Assembly: GCF_900111485.1 (NCBI RefSeq)
Contig: NZ_FOIC01000008.1
Location: 62,001 to 126,000 of the forward strand
Direction of reading: 5' to 3'
DNA: 64,000 nucleotides
DNA from: Natrinema hispanicum
GTDB taxonomy: Archaea > Halobacteriota > Halobacteria > Halobacteriales > Natrialbaceae
This document shows positions 8,708 through 18,014 of the stretch, piece after piece (the stretch's first letter is position 1; every line of letters starts with the position of its first letter). A program made the position numbers and the translations under genes. The notes under the pieces are model-generated. The model was not told where the DNA came from. It made no database searches and was given only the letters and a program-made list of their open reading frames with translations.

Positions 8708-8780
8708 GTCCTGATAGGGTAGTGGACTATCCTCTTGGCTTGCGGAGCCAGGGACCGGAGTTCAAATCTCCGTCAGGACG
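8708..8780 (+). tRNA. tRNA-Arg (GCG)
   Basis: GTCCTGA/TCAGGAC acceptor with discriminator G, D-arm, anticodon stem TTGGC/GCCAG enclosing loop TTGCGGA (anticodon GCG), and T-arm CGGAG-TTCAAAT-CTCCG. No CCA encoded. About 113 nt downstream (8873-8880) is a faint GTTCGGAT string after a GAGCGAAGCGAG motif, a possible weak member of the post-tRNA repeat pattern described for Val, His and Phe. Confidence 0.93.
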
Positions 8781-8936
8781 CTCACTTATCGCGGATGCTT
8801 CACGTTGTTCAGCAGCCGCTCTCGCGTTCGGTCCTGACGTGCCTGACGCAACACCGACGAGCGAAGCGAGTCGTTCGGATCGGTATGAAACTCGAGCCCT
8901 CGAGCGACGGCGTCGCAACTCGCGATCGAAAACTGG

Positions 8937-9331
8937 GTGAGAGGAGTAAGCCCCCTTCTGTTCATCCCGGCATTCGGCTAAGCGTCCGCACCGTCCGCGG
9001 CGAGGCCGCGGGGTGTTCGGGCTACCACGGGACGGACTTGCACCGGTGAGGGTTCGCCGTTCCATCGATCCTCGGCCGTCAGTGCGTGGTCGGTCACGTC
9101 GAGCGTGACCTGCGGAGTTCAACCGCGAGCAACATGCGACCACGCTTCCCTCTGCGGGTTAGCTCCCCTTCCTCTCGGTCGGGTTCGCGCGCATCATCGG
9201 TCGGGCCGAGACGTGTCGTTTCTGTTCCAGAGCCAGCGGTCTCCCGCTCCGGACTTGCGTCCGGTCACCTGCCCGAACAGGTGGGGGGACTTTCCTCGCG
9301 AGCGTGGGGCGACTCGGAGAGTCGGTCCACG
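8937..9331 (-). ncRNA. rnpB: RNase P RNA (type A archaeal)
   Basis: The minus strand contains the conserved 5' core GAGGAAAGTCC (9297-9287) and the 3' core ACAGAAGGGGGCTTAC (about 8957-8942); the CCCCCC after AGT can pair with GGGGG to form P4. Between them lie several GC-rich hairpins, such as the one at about 9245-9285, and the P15-like GTGCAAGTCCG. This is the ribozyme subunit that cuts 5' leaders from pre-tRNAs. Both ends are estimated; a TATA-like CTATAAC at about 9332-9338 suggests a 5' end a little inside the given limit. Confidence 0.9.
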
Positions 9332-9338
9332 TTATAGG

Positions 9339-9367
9339 CGTTGGGCAACCCGGTGGGTTGGCCAACG
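9339..9367. other. Strong inverted repeat upstream of rnpB
   Basis: CGTTGGGCAACCC and GGGTTGGCCAACG form a near-perfect 13-bp stem with a three-base loop (GGT is shared between arms). It sits just upstream of the RNase P RNA promoter and ahead of the rightward AMMECR1 gene, so it may be an operator or a cruciform-forming site. Function unknown. Confidence 0.55.
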
Positions 9368-9563
9368 TTACGAGCGTGATGTCCCAAAGGGACGGATCAC
9401 GAGAGGTAGTCGCGCCGTTGCCGGCACGACCATCGCGGCAGCCAGGCTCTCTCTCCCACTCATTGTAGGGGCGGTTGCCGAATAAGTCCCCCGATTGGGG
9501 CTCCAAAAAGCGCCCATCGACGAATGGAAGCGCTTTAGGACGACTACTGCCATGGTTATCTGT

Positions 9564-10163
9564 ATGTCCCAGGGACAGGGCGTCGACCTTTCCTACGAGG
9601 ACGGTGCACGTGCGGTCGAACTCGCGCGCGAAGCCGTCGACTCCTACGTACGACACGGGCAACGAGAACAACCGGGCAGCATGCGCGAAGCCTTCTACGA
9701 GCGAACCGGGGCGTTCGTCCGCCTCGAGTCGACTCGTGGCCGCGGCAGCCTGCGTGGCTGTGCAGGTGGCTATCGCTCTGGCGACCAACTCGGCCACGTC
9801 ATCGTCGACGCGGCAATCGAAGCAGCCAGTGGGGACTCCTGTGGCTCCGAGGTCAGCCCCTCGGAACTGTCGAACCTAACGGTCTCGGTCTGTATCGTCA
9901 GAAACGTCGTGCTGACAGACGATCCGCTGGCCGACCTCGAGGTCGGTACCCACGGCGTCGCCGTCGACGGCGGCGAGGGTGGCTGGCTCTATCCGACGGT
10001 CCCAGTCGAAAACGGCTGGACCGCTCGCGAGTACCTCGAGCGTACCTGCCGAAAGGCAAAGCTCGCGCCGGATGCATGGCAAGACGGTAATGTTGGCGTC
10101 ACGTTGTTCGAAGGCCAGGTGTTCCGCGAGCGCGAGGCTGACGGCAGTATCGAACAAGTCTGA
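9564..10163 (+). CDS. AMMECR1 domain protein (TIGR00296 family)
   Basis: A 199-residue AMMECR1-fold protein, widespread in archaea and eukaryotes and of unproven biochemical role. It shows the family hallmark LRGCAGGYRSGDQLG near residues 62-76, matching the conserved LRGCIG motif, plus LTVSVCIV and the GWTAREYLERTCRKAKL C-terminal block. The start at 9564 (MSQGQGVDLS) is favoured over earlier in-frame ATGs because a TTTAGG box at 9534-9539 lies the right distance upstream for a leaderless mRNA. No operon partner: RNase P RNA is on its left and a small membrane protein converges from the right. Confidence 0.88.
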   Translation: MSQGQGVDLSYEDGARAVELAREAVDSYVRHGQREQPGSMREAFYERTGAFVRLESTRGRGSLRGCAGGYRSGDQLGHVIVDAAIEAASGDSCGSEVSPSELSNLTVSVCIVRNVVLTDDPLADLEVGTHGVAVDGGEGGWLYPTVPVENGWTAREYLERTCRKAKLAPDAWQDGNVGVTLFEGQVFREREADGSIEQV

Positions 10164-10261
10164 ACGGGCCGGCGGTTCTTCGAGATCCTTAGTACGCCGA
10201 TAGCAATGCACAACGCCGTTCGTTCCCGCTCGTCGCTCGTGTCGTCGCTCGGTTCGGCTGC

Positions 10262-10501
10262 TCAATCGGGATTCAGGCGTTCGAGTTTCGCCTCGAGCAA
10301 TGCGTTCAGCGCCGCGAACACGTAGTGGACGGTAAACCAGAGGACGAACAGGTTGACGACGAGGATCAGCGGGACCGAGAGCAGTGTCGGCCCCGGGAGG
10401 AGGAGCACCGTACAGACGCCACCGACCGCAAAGACGATAACGAGGCGGATCGCAAGCTGCGTCGCGATTCGAGAGTGTGGGGGGTCAGCGTCGGCGGCCA
10501 T
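10262..10501 (-). CDS. Small two-TM membrane protein
   Basis: A 79-residue protein starting at the ATG at 10501 (MAADADPPHSRIATQ). Two hydrophobic segments, around residues 18-38 and 42-65, are separated by a short turn, with a charged C-terminal tail LLEAKLERLNPD likely in the cytoplasm. I recognise it only as a conserved-looking haloarchaeal hypothetical. An upstream ATG (10537) would add twelve basic residues without evident use. It lies downstream of pncB on the same strand, about 110 nt away, but a functional link is not supported. Confidence 0.65.
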   Translation of the reverse strand: MAADADPPHSRIATQLAIRLVIVFAVGGVCTVLLLPGPTLLSVPLILVVNLFVLWFTVHYVFAALNALLEAKLERLNPD

Positions 10502-10612
10502 CGATGATCTGTTTTCCCGCCTCCGAGAAAAGGTCAACTATCCTATCTGATTTGGCATGCTCTCGCATTCGCGTCCAGGCCAGCCCACGCAGCTATCGGT
10601 CGGTAATGCCGT

Positions 10613-11764
10613 CTAGTGGTCGAATCCGACCGCTTCAGCGTCGGCCAGACACCGCTCGGTCGCGTCCGCGAGATCGAACTCGCGGACGATCTCGCCGTCG
10701 CGGACCAGTGGCTCGAGCAACGATTCACCCTCGGTTGGCCCATCGCGATCGGCCAGCGTGACGTGGTGGCCGCCATCGGGGGTCCGAGAGACGTCTTTGA
10801 CGCCGGAGAGCTTCCCGCGCTTGGAGATGGGTTCGCCCTCTATTTCGACGATGTCGAGACTGAAGTCGATCGAATCGGCATCGGTGATATGGCTGCCGAC
10901 GCCGAAGCCGTCGGCGACGTCGCGCAGTTCCCGGATCGTTTCGGGGGTGAGCCCGCCGCTACAGAAGATATCGACGTCCTCGTAACCCCGTGCGTCGAGG
11001 TCCCAGCGCACTTCACGGATGATGTGGCGGAAGTCGCCGCGTCGAGAGCCCGTCGTGTCGATGCGGACGCCATCTAGATCGTCGCCGAGGGTTTCGGCGG
11101 CCAGCAGACTCTCGCTTTTCTCGTCCCAGAAGGTGTCGACCAGCGCGATCCGCGGCACGTCCGCGCCGACAGCCTCGTCGAACGCCGTCCAGGCCTCGTC
11201 TTGGTGCCCCTCGCCGAAGCAGAACATGAGCGCGTGAGGCATCGTGCCGCCCGCCTCGCGGCCGAGGGTCTCCCCTGCTGCGACGTGTGAGAATCCATCG
11301 AGGCCAGCGAGCAACGCGGCGCGTTCGACGGTCGCCGCGATCGACGGGTGGACGTGGCGCGCGCCGAACGACAACACCAGCGACTCGGGCGCTGCCAGTC
11401 TGGCCTCGAGTGCGGCCGTCGCGAAGCCACTCGGCTGCGACAGGAAGCCGAGCAGCGAGGTCTCGAGTGCGGCGAACTCGAGGTATGGGCCTTCGATTCG
11501 GAGGACAGGTCCGCCGTCGAACAGCTGGCCGTCGGGAAGTGCATCGATATCGACGGCGCGGCCCTCGAACAGCGTTGCCACGTCTTTCACACCGGTAAAA
11601 ACCTCGAACTCCCCGGTCGGGAACTGGTCTGCGGTCACTTCGGCGACGACGTGGGGGTTTTTCCCCGCGTGCTCGAGCGTGGCCCGCGTGCGCTCGAAGT
11701 AGGCGTCAGTCGCGTCCCCCTCGAGAATCGCCTCTGAGGGGATGGTTCCGAACGGATTTGACAT
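10613..11764 (-). CDS. pncB: Nicotinate phosphoribosyltransferase
   Basis: A 383-residue enzyme making nicotinate mononucleotide from nicotinate and PRPP in NAD salvage (Preiss-Handler). Features include the N-terminal GDATDAYFERT, an LSFGARHVHP segment in the core, IRIDTTGSRRGDF in the phosphoribosyl-binding region and FCSGGLTPETIREL near residue 285, all typical of the archaeal type II PRTase form. The ATG at 11764 fits the family length. The nicotinamidase-like gene at 18.2 kb and the nadABC operon at 22-25 kb supply the other NAD routes in this window. Confidence 0.93.
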   Translation of the reverse strand: MSNPFGTIPSEAILEGDATDAYFERTRATLEHAGKNPHVVAEVTADQFPTGEFEVFTGVKDVATLFEGRAVDIDALPDGQLFDGGPVLRIEGPYLEFAALETSLLGFLSQPSGFATAALEARLAAPESLVLSFGARHVHPSIAATVERAALLAGLDGFSHVAAGETLGREAGGTMPHALMFCFGEGHQDEAWTAFDEAVGADVPRIALVDTFWDEKSESLLAAETLGDDLDGVRIDTTGSRRGDFRHIIREVRWDLDARGYEDVDIFCSGGLTPETIRELRDVADGFGVGSHITDADSIDFSLDIVEIEGEPISKRGKLSGVKDVSRTPDGGHHVTLADRDGPTEGESLLEPLVRDGEIVREFDLADATERCLADAEAVGFDH

Positions 11765-11886
11765 ATCGCCGATTTCCCGCGGGAGGCAAAAAAGCTACCC
11801 GTCTGCCGGCGTCCGAGGGTGACGTGAAGCCGCCGGGAGTAAGATTTCTGATCTGTTTTACCCCATGTGGCTCGTGCAACGGGCCG

Positions 11887-13542
11887 CTATCGCCTGCGGC
11901 CGACAGCGAGCCAGACACCCGTTCCGAACAACGCGACTGCGATCACGCCGACCGCGGCTGTCACCCCGAAGCCGGAGGTTGCTTCGGGCGCGGCACCGGC
12001 GTCGACGTTCGACAGCGCTGCCACTGACGGGGCGCGAACGATCGTCGCCGTCGTTCCGTTTCGCTCGAAATAGTACGCGCCCGAGTAGCCACCATCGTCG
12101 ATCACGAACGTGTTCTGACGACCTGCGACGGGCTCGGCATCGTGGTTCGCGAGCAGTTCTCGATACCCCTCGAGGAACTCGCCGGTATCCTCAGTTGACT
12201 GCCACTCCGTTCGCCAGACGTAGCCGGCCTGGCCCGCCGCGTCGGCGGGATCGGTCGCGTTATCGATCTCCGCAGCGGTGTAGATAACCAGCTTGTCACC
12301 GGCCCAGCCATCGGTGACGGTGTGATCGTAATTGAACCCACGCCCGCCGCCCAGGACGTCGAGATCGGTCCCGTCGAGCACGGACGGCTGGTCCTGAGTC
12401 ATCGCGTCGGCGGCGAACATCGCCACCATCCCTGCTTCACCGATGGTGTCGTTTGCCACCTCACCGTCGACGGTGAGCTGTCGCCAGCCGTCGCTCGAGC
12501 GGTCGGGTACCGAGACATTCGCCGGCTCGCGCCCGGTGCCGGGATGGATGACTGCCGACGTGGTTGCTGGCGGCTCGTCGTAGGCCGCGTTGACCGCCGA
12601 CCAGCCCTCGCCTTGCTGGCGCAGGGAGTCGATGTAGTCTGGCCCGTCGCTGTAGGGCTGGTAGATCGCGAAGTAGATGCCCCAATTGACGTCGAATTGG
12701 CCAGATCCTCCGTCGCTACGGGGTGTAAGACAGTCCCACGTGACACCACAGCGACGCTCGTATTCGCGTTCGACCCAGCTCGCATCCCCTTCGATCAACC
12801 CCTTCGTCGCCAGGGTCGCGTCCTGTGTCGAGCCGTTGAGCTCCGTGAGGTTGAATCGCTGGTCTTGCAGGGCATGGACGAGCTCGTGGCCGAGCGTGAG
12901 TTCGTCCAACGCCGGTGTTTCGGGATTTTCGGAGACGATAACGATCTCGTCAGTCTCGGGGTCGTAGTAACCCTTGACGGCACCGCCGTACACTGTCTTG
13001 GTCGCGTTGACTGCCGTCGTGTCCCGACCGACCATAAACAACGCTTCGTAGCCGATGTTCTGTTCTACCCGCTCGGCTGTCGTATAGTTCTCGAAGCGCT
13101 CGTCGTTGGTCTGCCGATATGTTTCGCGGGAGACGACGTCGACGTCGACTCCCTCTTTGAACGTTTGGTTCCGCAGTACCTCGACGCGGGCCATCGCTCG
13201 GTAGACGACGGGCTCGAGGTCGTCGTCGTCGACGACCGCGTCCGTCTGGTTGTCGACGGGCAACTCGTCGTCGTACCAGTAGCCGTCGACGTAGCCAACG
13301 GTATCTTCGGTTGATGGGCTCGCGGGGCGGTCGTCCGGCGGGGCGACCGCTGCGTTCGTTGTCGTGGCCGAGTCCAGACGCGGAGCCAGCTCGACTCGAT
13401 CGGCACTGGTGGCGGTCGTCCCGCCGGAAGCCGCGGTTGCGCTGGCTGCGAGGGCCGGGCCGGCGAGGCCGCTTGTCACCAGCGCTCCAGCGAGGACAAA
13501 TACGAGGAGGACGACGGACGTGCGGGGGCGCGTCGATGGCAT
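11887..13542 (-). CDS. Hvo_1808-family secreted surface protein with HExxH motif
   Basis: A 551-residue exported protein. An N-terminal hydrophobic segment (VVLLVFVLAGALVTSGL) followed by alanines is a Sec signal, and a C-terminal hydrophobic helix after SGFGVTAA ending in GRRR resembles the PGF-CTERM-type sorting/anchor tail of haloarchaea. In the middle, TLGHELVHALQDQRFNL contains HExxH, the zinc-binding motif of gluzincin-like metalloproteases, so a peptidase role is possible but unproven. The ectodomain is highly acidic. The family name comes from recognition of the haloarchaeal Hvo_1808 type. It stands alone, with about 60 nt to the SDR gene behind it. Confidence 0.75.
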   Translation of the reverse strand: MPSTRPRTSVVLLVFVLAGALVTSGLAGPALAASATAASGGTTATSADRVELAPRLDSATTTNAAVAPPDDRPASPSTEDTVGYVDGYWYDDELPVDNQTDAVVDDDDLEPVVYRAMARVEVLRNQTFKEGVDVDVVSRETYRQTNDERFENYTTAERVEQNIGYEALFMVGRDTTAVNATKTVYGGAVKGYYDPETDEIVIVSENPETPALDELTLGHELVHALQDQRFNLTELNGSTQDATLATKGLIEGDASWVEREYERRCGVTWDCLTPRSDGGSGQFDVNWGIYFAIYQPYSDGPDYIDSLRQQGEGWSAVNAAYDEPPATTSAVIHPGTGREPANVSVPDRSSDGWRQLTVDGEVANDTIGEAGMVAMFAADAMTQDQPSVLDGTDLDVLGGGRGFNYDHTVTDGWAGDKLVIYTAAEIDNATDPADAAGQAGYVWRTEWQSTEDTGEFLEGYRELLANHDAEPVAGRQNTFVIDDGGYSGAYYFERNGTTATIVRAPSVAALSNVDAGAAPEATSGFGVTAAVGVIAVALFGTGVWLAVGRRR

Positions 13543-13603
13543 CTGACGTGACTAGTGATCCATTTGAATAGAAGTGTAAAAAGCACGACGGTCAGATCGC
13601 CAC

Positions 13604-14623
13604 TCACTCGGCGTCGGTCGACGCGGCCCGCCGGCCAAACAGGACGCTCAGGATCGCAGCCACGAGGCCAGCCAGCAGGGCGAGCGCCCGCCGGTGCATC
13701 GACGCCTGCAGCTGGTAGCTTCGGTCGCGCGCCCGATCGTCGAACGGGCCGTGTGCACCGAAGTCGCTCGATACCGGGTCGTGAAGATTGTGCTCTCGGT
13801 CGGGATCGACCGGCTCGTCGATCTGCTGGGAGTCGTAGCCACCGCGTGCGAGATAGGTGTCGAGTCGCCGCGGCATGATACGGTTGCCGAGGATCGCTTT
13901 CACCGTCGATCGGCCGACCCAGAACTCGTCTTTGTCGTGATCGACAGCCCATCGGATCGCACGCGCGGCGACTTCCGGCTGGTAGATCGGCGGCACCGGC
14001 TGTGGTTTTCGAGACATCCGGCTTTTCGACCACTCGAACTGCGGGGTGTTCATTGCGGGCATCTGTACCATCGACAGCTGGACGTCACAGTCGTCGTGGA
14101 TGAGTTCCGTTCGAACCGATTCAGTAAACCCCTGGATCGCGTGCTTCGCGCCGCAGTAGGCCGATTGCAGGGGAATGCCCCGATACGCCAGCGCCGAGCC
14201 AACTTGGACGATCGTTCCCTCGTTGCGGGGGCGCATCCGCTCGAGTGCAGCCTGCGTCCCGTAAACGTAGCCCAGATACGTAACCTCGGTGACGCGGCGG
14301 TAGTCTTCAGCGGTCATCTCCGCGGCCGGCGAGAACACCGAGACCATCGCGTTGTTCACCCAGACGTCGATCGGTCCGAACGCGTCCTCGACAGTTTCGG
14401 CCGCGTCTGCGACCGCGTCGGGATCGGCCACGTCCGTCGGGACGACGACCGCCTCACCGCCGGCTCGTTCGACCTCCTCGCGTGCGGCCTCGAGGCCGTC
14501 TTCGCCGCGTGCGAGCAGGCCAACGTTTGCGCCGCGGGCGGCGAACGTGCGAGCGGTAGCTCGTCCGACGCCGGCCGATGCACCCGTGACGACAACGACT
14601 TCAGAGTCTGTTGCTTCTGCCAT
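13604..14623 (-). CDS. SDR-family oxidoreductase with C-terminal membrane helix
   Basis: A 339-residue short-chain dehydrogenase/reductase. The NAD(P)-binding TGASAGVGRA is near residue 14, NNAMVS near 90 matches the NNAG site, and the catalytic Tyr-Lys pair is in SAYCGAKHA near 154-162. Beyond the catalytic domain the protein continues with a basic stretch and ends in a hydrophobic helix (ALALLAGLVAAILSVLFG), which probably tethers it to the membrane. It starts 2 nt after the stop of the SPW/VKOR gene, itself overlapping the GH15 gene, so the three form one operon. Substrate unknown. Confidence 0.85.
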   Translation of the reverse strand: MAEATDSEVVVVTGASAGVGRATARTFAARGANVGLLARGEDGLEAAREEVERAGGEAVVVPTDVADPDAVADAAETVEDAFGPIDVWVNNAMVSVFSPAAEMTAEDYRRVTEVTYLGYVYGTQAALERMRPRNEGTIVQVGSALAYRGIPLQSAYCGAKHAIQGFTESVRTELIHDDCDVQLSMVQMPAMNTPQFEWSKSRMSRKPQPVPPIYQPEVAARAIRWAVDHDKDEFWVGRSTVKAILGNRIMPRRLDTYLARGGYDSQQIDEPVDPDREHNLHDPVSSDFGAHGPFDDRARDRSYQLQASMHRRALALLAGLVAAILSVLFGRRAASTDAE

Positions 14624-14625
14624 GG

Positions 14626-16104
14626 TTAGCTACTGAGGGGGTTCAGTCGGTCGACCGTCTCGAGGGTGGCGTAGCGCTCCCAGCCGCCGTACCGGTCCTC
14701 GAACGAGCCGCGGGGGACGCTGAGCAACACCACGAGCGCGCCGGCGACGACGGCGTTGATCGCGGCGAGCGTCGGAACACCGGTCGCCAGCCACGGGGCA
14801 ACGGCGATCCAGGCGGCCAGCGGAACGTTCAGGAACCGGATCGCGCGGGCGGGCTCTGCGGTCGCGATCACGGTAAAGGAGACGACAAGCGAGCCGACCA
14901 GATGGCTGCTGTCGGCCATGAAGCCGGTCGTCCCGAAAACAGTCGGCGAGAGCATGAGCCACGCGCCGAGTGCCATCGCAGCCAGCAGCGTCCACGGGAT
15001 CGAGACGCCCCAGAACGGCTCGCCGATCGGTGAGTCGCCGATCGGTCGCTCCGCGGTCTCGTCGACGCCGGATTCGTCTTCGGGGATCGTCCCACCCATC
15101 CAGAAGGCGGTCCAGAGGCTGTCGCCCTGGCGCATTAGCCGGACGAGATACTGCCCCATCGCGACGACCTCATCGACCGTCAGCGAAATCATCCACAGCA
15201 TGCCAAAGGCCGAGAGGAGACAGAGAGTACACCATGTCCCGACCATGATCGGCTGCATGATGACCAGCAGCACTTGAACGAAGCCCAGCGGGATCACGAC
15301 GACGCCGAAGAAGGCGACCATCCACGGCATCGTGCGCCAGCGCCGCCGGTCGCCCATGAATCCCATCAGAGCCTCGACCGAGTAAGCCACCGCACCGAGG
15401 CCGGCGTCGGAGACGGGGAACGCCTCCGACACCTTCGACGTGAGGATTTGCTCGGAGCCCGAGCCGTAGATCGGGTCCCAGACGCTGCCGATATAGCCCA
15501 GTTGGAAGGCGGCCATGTACCACGAGGCGACGAAGCCGAAGATCCCGAGCGCGATCAGCGGCGCGCGCTGTGCGCCCGTCGAGGGGTTGTACGACCAGCC
15601 CGGCGGAACGGCCGGTCCATCCATCTCCGAGCGCATCACGATCAGGACCGAGAACGTGATCACCATGATGCCAACGAGGCCGCTGTTCGCGTAGGCCGCT
15701 GCCGTCGGTGCCAAAAAGACGATCGGCGCGAACACCAGCCACAGGCCGACGACACCGTTGGCGTAGTTCGCGTAGCCACTCTCGCGGAAGATCGTGAGGC
15801 CAGCCAGCGCGATCAGAACAAGTCCGCTTCCCACGCTGTTCCAGAACACCAGCGCGCTCTCGTAGCCGAGTGCCGGCGCGGTCGCAATGAGCCAGATCCC
15901 AAGCGAGACGACGGCATACTGGGGCCAGATCTCCGCTGTCGGATGCTTGAGCATCATCTCGCCTGGCCGCATCGAGTCGCCGTCCTGTCTGTCGGCCTCG
16001 TCTCGGTTTCTGTCGCCGCCGTCGGCCCGCAAGCGGCGCTTACGTGCGTCGGTCGTGTCAGCGGTCCGTTCGTCGATCGAGTCGTGGGTGCTATCGTCAC
16101 TCAT
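14626..16104 (-). CDS. SPW-repeat / vitamin K epoxide reductase-like polytopic membrane protein
   Basis: A 492-residue multi-span membrane protein. After a charged N-terminus (about 70 residues), a segment WPQYAVVSLGIWLIATAP and a second one, SIPWTLLAAMALGAWLMLSP, are SPW-repeat-like helix pairs at the two ends. The central part contains GTWCTLCLLSAFGML; its CxxC in a hydrophobic helix bundle is the redox-active hallmark of VKOR-family proteins, which oxidise disulfide partners using quinone. The ATG at 16104 overlaps the last bases of the GH15 gene (ATGA type). The combination suggests membrane redox work, but partner and substrate are not visible. Confidence 0.75.
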   Translation of the reverse strand: MSDDSTHDSIDERTADTTDARKRRLRADGGDRNRDEADRQDGDSMRPGEMMLKHPTAEIWPQYAVVSLGIWLIATAPALGYESALVFWNSVGSGLVLIALAGLTIFRESGYANYANGVVGLWLVFAPIVFLAPTAAAYANSGLVGIMVITFSVLIVMRSEMDGPAVPPGWSYNPSTGAQRAPLIALGIFGFVASWYMAAFQLGYIGSVWDPIYGSGSEQILTSKVSEAFPVSDAGLGAVAYSVEALMGFMGDRRRWRTMPWMVAFFGVVVIPLGFVQVLLVIMQPIMVGTWCTLCLLSAFGMLWMISLTVDEVVAMGQYLVRLMRQGDSLWTAFWMGGTIPEDESGVDETAERPIGDSPIGEPFWGVSIPWTLLAAMALGAWLMLSPTVFGTTGFMADSSHLVGSLVVSFTVIATAEPARAIRFLNVPLAAWIAVAPWLATGVPTLAAINAVVAGALVVLLSVPRGSFEDRYGGWERYATLETVDRLNPLSS

Positions 16105-18014
16105 TGTCTCTCACTCCGTGTCGGTCGGCGGATGATCTCCTCGCTCGAGTCGAGGGCTGCGAGCGACTCGTCGCGGCCGAGCGGTGTCGGTGTGTCCGGC
16201 GATGGGGCACTCGAGCCAGCTGCATCGGCCAGCGAGAGTGCGCCGTTGATGAGCCCGATGTGGCTGTACGCCTGTGGGTAGTTACCGCGCTGTTCGCCGG
16301 TTTCGGGATCGACCGCCTCGGCCAGTAGCCCGAGCGGACTGGCGTACTCGAGGACTGACTCGAAGCGGTCGGCCGCCTCGTCGGTTCGCCCCGCGAGTGC
16401 GAGTGCGGTGACGAGCCACAGCGAGGTGACGACGAACGGGCTGTCGGTGCCCGGAAGGCCGTCGTCACCCTCGTAGCGCCGGACGAGGCCGTCGTCGGTC
16501 GCCAATCGGTCGAGCGTCGCGTCGATCGTCCCCTGGACACGGTAGTCGTCCGGCGACAGGAAGCCGACGATCGGAACGAGCAGGTTCGCCGAATCGAGCG
16601 TGTCGTCGTCGCCGAACGCGCGCACGAAACTGTTCGTGTGTTCGCTGAACCCGCGCTCGAGGATCGCCGTCCGGACGTCGTCACGACACGTCCGCCAGCG
16701 CTCGAGGGGTGGGTCGATACCGTCGGCGGCTTCGGCCAGCTTGATCCCGCGGTCCAGTGCGGTCCAGCACATAACCTTCGAGTAGACGAACTGCTGTGGA
16801 TCGCTTCGGACCTCCCAGATGCCCGCATCGGGCTCGTCCCAGCCCGCACAGACGTGGTCGATGAGGTCGCACATCACTGCCCAGTCGTCGGTCGTCACCG
16901 CCTCGCCGTAGCGGATTGCCTCGTAGATCGCGAGGATCAGTTCGCCGTAGACATCGAGCTGGTGCTGCTTTCGGGCCGCGTTGCCAACGCGGACGGGGGC
17001 GGAGCCGCGATAGCCCTCGAGGTGGTCGAGGACGCGCTCCTCGAAGTCGCTCCCTCCGTGGAGGCCGTAAACGGGTGGCACCGCGGCGGGGTCGTGCTGG
17101 CGGCAGTGGTCGAGACACAGCTGGAAGTACGACCGGGCCTCTGCAAGGTGGCCCAGTTCGGCCAGCGCCCGGACGGTGAAGGCCGCGTCGCGGATCCAGT
17201 TATACCGGTAGTCCCAGTTACGGACGCCACCGAGATTCTCGGGAAGCGATGTCGTCGGAGCCGCACACACCGCGCCACTTTGGCGGTGGATGAGCAGTTT
17301 GAGGACGAGCGACGAGCGAACGGCGAGGTCGTGCCACCGGCCGCCGACGGAACAGTCCGTCCCGTTGCAGTCGTGGCTCCATTCCTGCCAGTAGTCGAGG
17401 GTTCGCTGAAGCGTCTCCCGGTGTGCGGCCGGCGCAAGCGGGACTCCCTCGCCGTAACCAAGCACCAGCCAGCGTCGCTCGTCGGCCTCGAGCGTCACCG
17501 TCGCGCTCGCCGCATGGCCGCTGGCCGACGGCTCGATCGGAAGGTCACTCGAGAGGACTGCCCGATCGCTGTCGCCGGTCGCAACCACGCCATCCCCTAT
17601 CGACTCGACCTCGGGAATCTCTCGCGCGTAGTCGAACCGGGGTTCGAATCGTATCTCGAGTTCGAGTGGCCCGTCCACACACTCGAGTCGCCGGTAGACG
17701 GCAGGCGGCGGGTCGTCCGAACCAGTTGCGTCCGCGATGGGCATGAAGTCCGTCACCGTCGCTTCCCCGCCGGCGGTTCGGAACGTCGTCTCGAGGACGT
17801 TCGTCCGGTCGCGATACCGCTGGACGGAGTCGAACGAGCTCGTCGGCCGGACGGCAAAGCGGCCGCCGCGGTCGGCATCGAGCAACGCGGCGAAGACGCT
17901 TGGCGACTCGACGTGTGGGAGCGGACACCAGTCGATCGAGCCGTCGCGACCGACGAGGGCGACCGTGTTACCGTCGCCGATCACGCCGTACTCAGCGAGG
18001 CGGTTGTATTGCAT
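16101..18014 (-). CDS. Glycoside hydrolase family 15 protein (glucoamylase/trehalase-like)
   Basis: A 637-residue cytoplasmic-looking GH15 enzyme with no signal peptide. The N-terminal beta domain starts MQYNRLAEYGVIGDG...DGSIDWCPLPHVESPSVFAALL, the usual opening, and the catalytic alpha/alpha barrel has NLGGVRNWDYRYNWIRDAA and a C-terminal NYPQAYSHIGLINGAL, both family signatures. Members hydrolyse alpha-glucosides such as trehalose or maltodextrins. I use the ATG at 18014; a GTG two codons earlier is possible. It is the first gene of a three-gene operon with the SPW/VKOR and SDR genes. Confidence 0.88.
   Translation of the reverse strand: MQYNRLAEYGVIGDGNTVALVGRDGSIDWCPLPHVESPSVFAALLDADRGGRFAVRPTSSFDSVQRYRDRTNVLETTFRTAGGEATVTDFMPIADATGSDDPPPAVYRRLECVDGPLELEIRFEPRFDYAREIPEVESIGDGVVATGDSDRAVLSSDLPIEPSASGHAASATVTLEADERRWLVLGYGEGVPLAPAAHRETLQRTLDYWQEWSHDCNGTDCSVGGRWHDLAVRSSLVLKLLIHRQSGAVCAAPTTSLPENLGGVRNWDYRYNWIRDAAFTVRALAELGHLAEARSYFQLCLDHCRQHDPAAVPPVYGLHGGSDFEERVLDHLEGYRGSAPVRVGNAARKQHQLDVYGELILAIYEAIRYGEAVTTDDWAVMCDLIDHVCAGWDEPDAGIWEVRSDPQQFVYSKVMCWTALDRGIKLAEAADGIDPPLERWRTCRDDVRTAILERGFSEHTNSFVRAFGDDDTLDSANLLVPIVGFLSPDDYRVQGTIDATLDRLATDDGLVRRYEGDDGLPGTDSPFVVTSLWLVTALALAGRTDEAADRFESVLEYASPLGLLAEAVDPETGEQRGNYPQAYSHIGLINGALSLADAAGSSAPSPDTPTPLGRDESLAALDSSEEIIRRPTRSERQ

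Noticed and set aside
8950-9797. Protein frames (up to 212 codons) over the RNase P RNA and AMMECR1 region
   Set aside because: The RNA has conserved RNase P cores on the minus strand, and AMMECR1 motifs are on the plus strand; the other frames are shadows.
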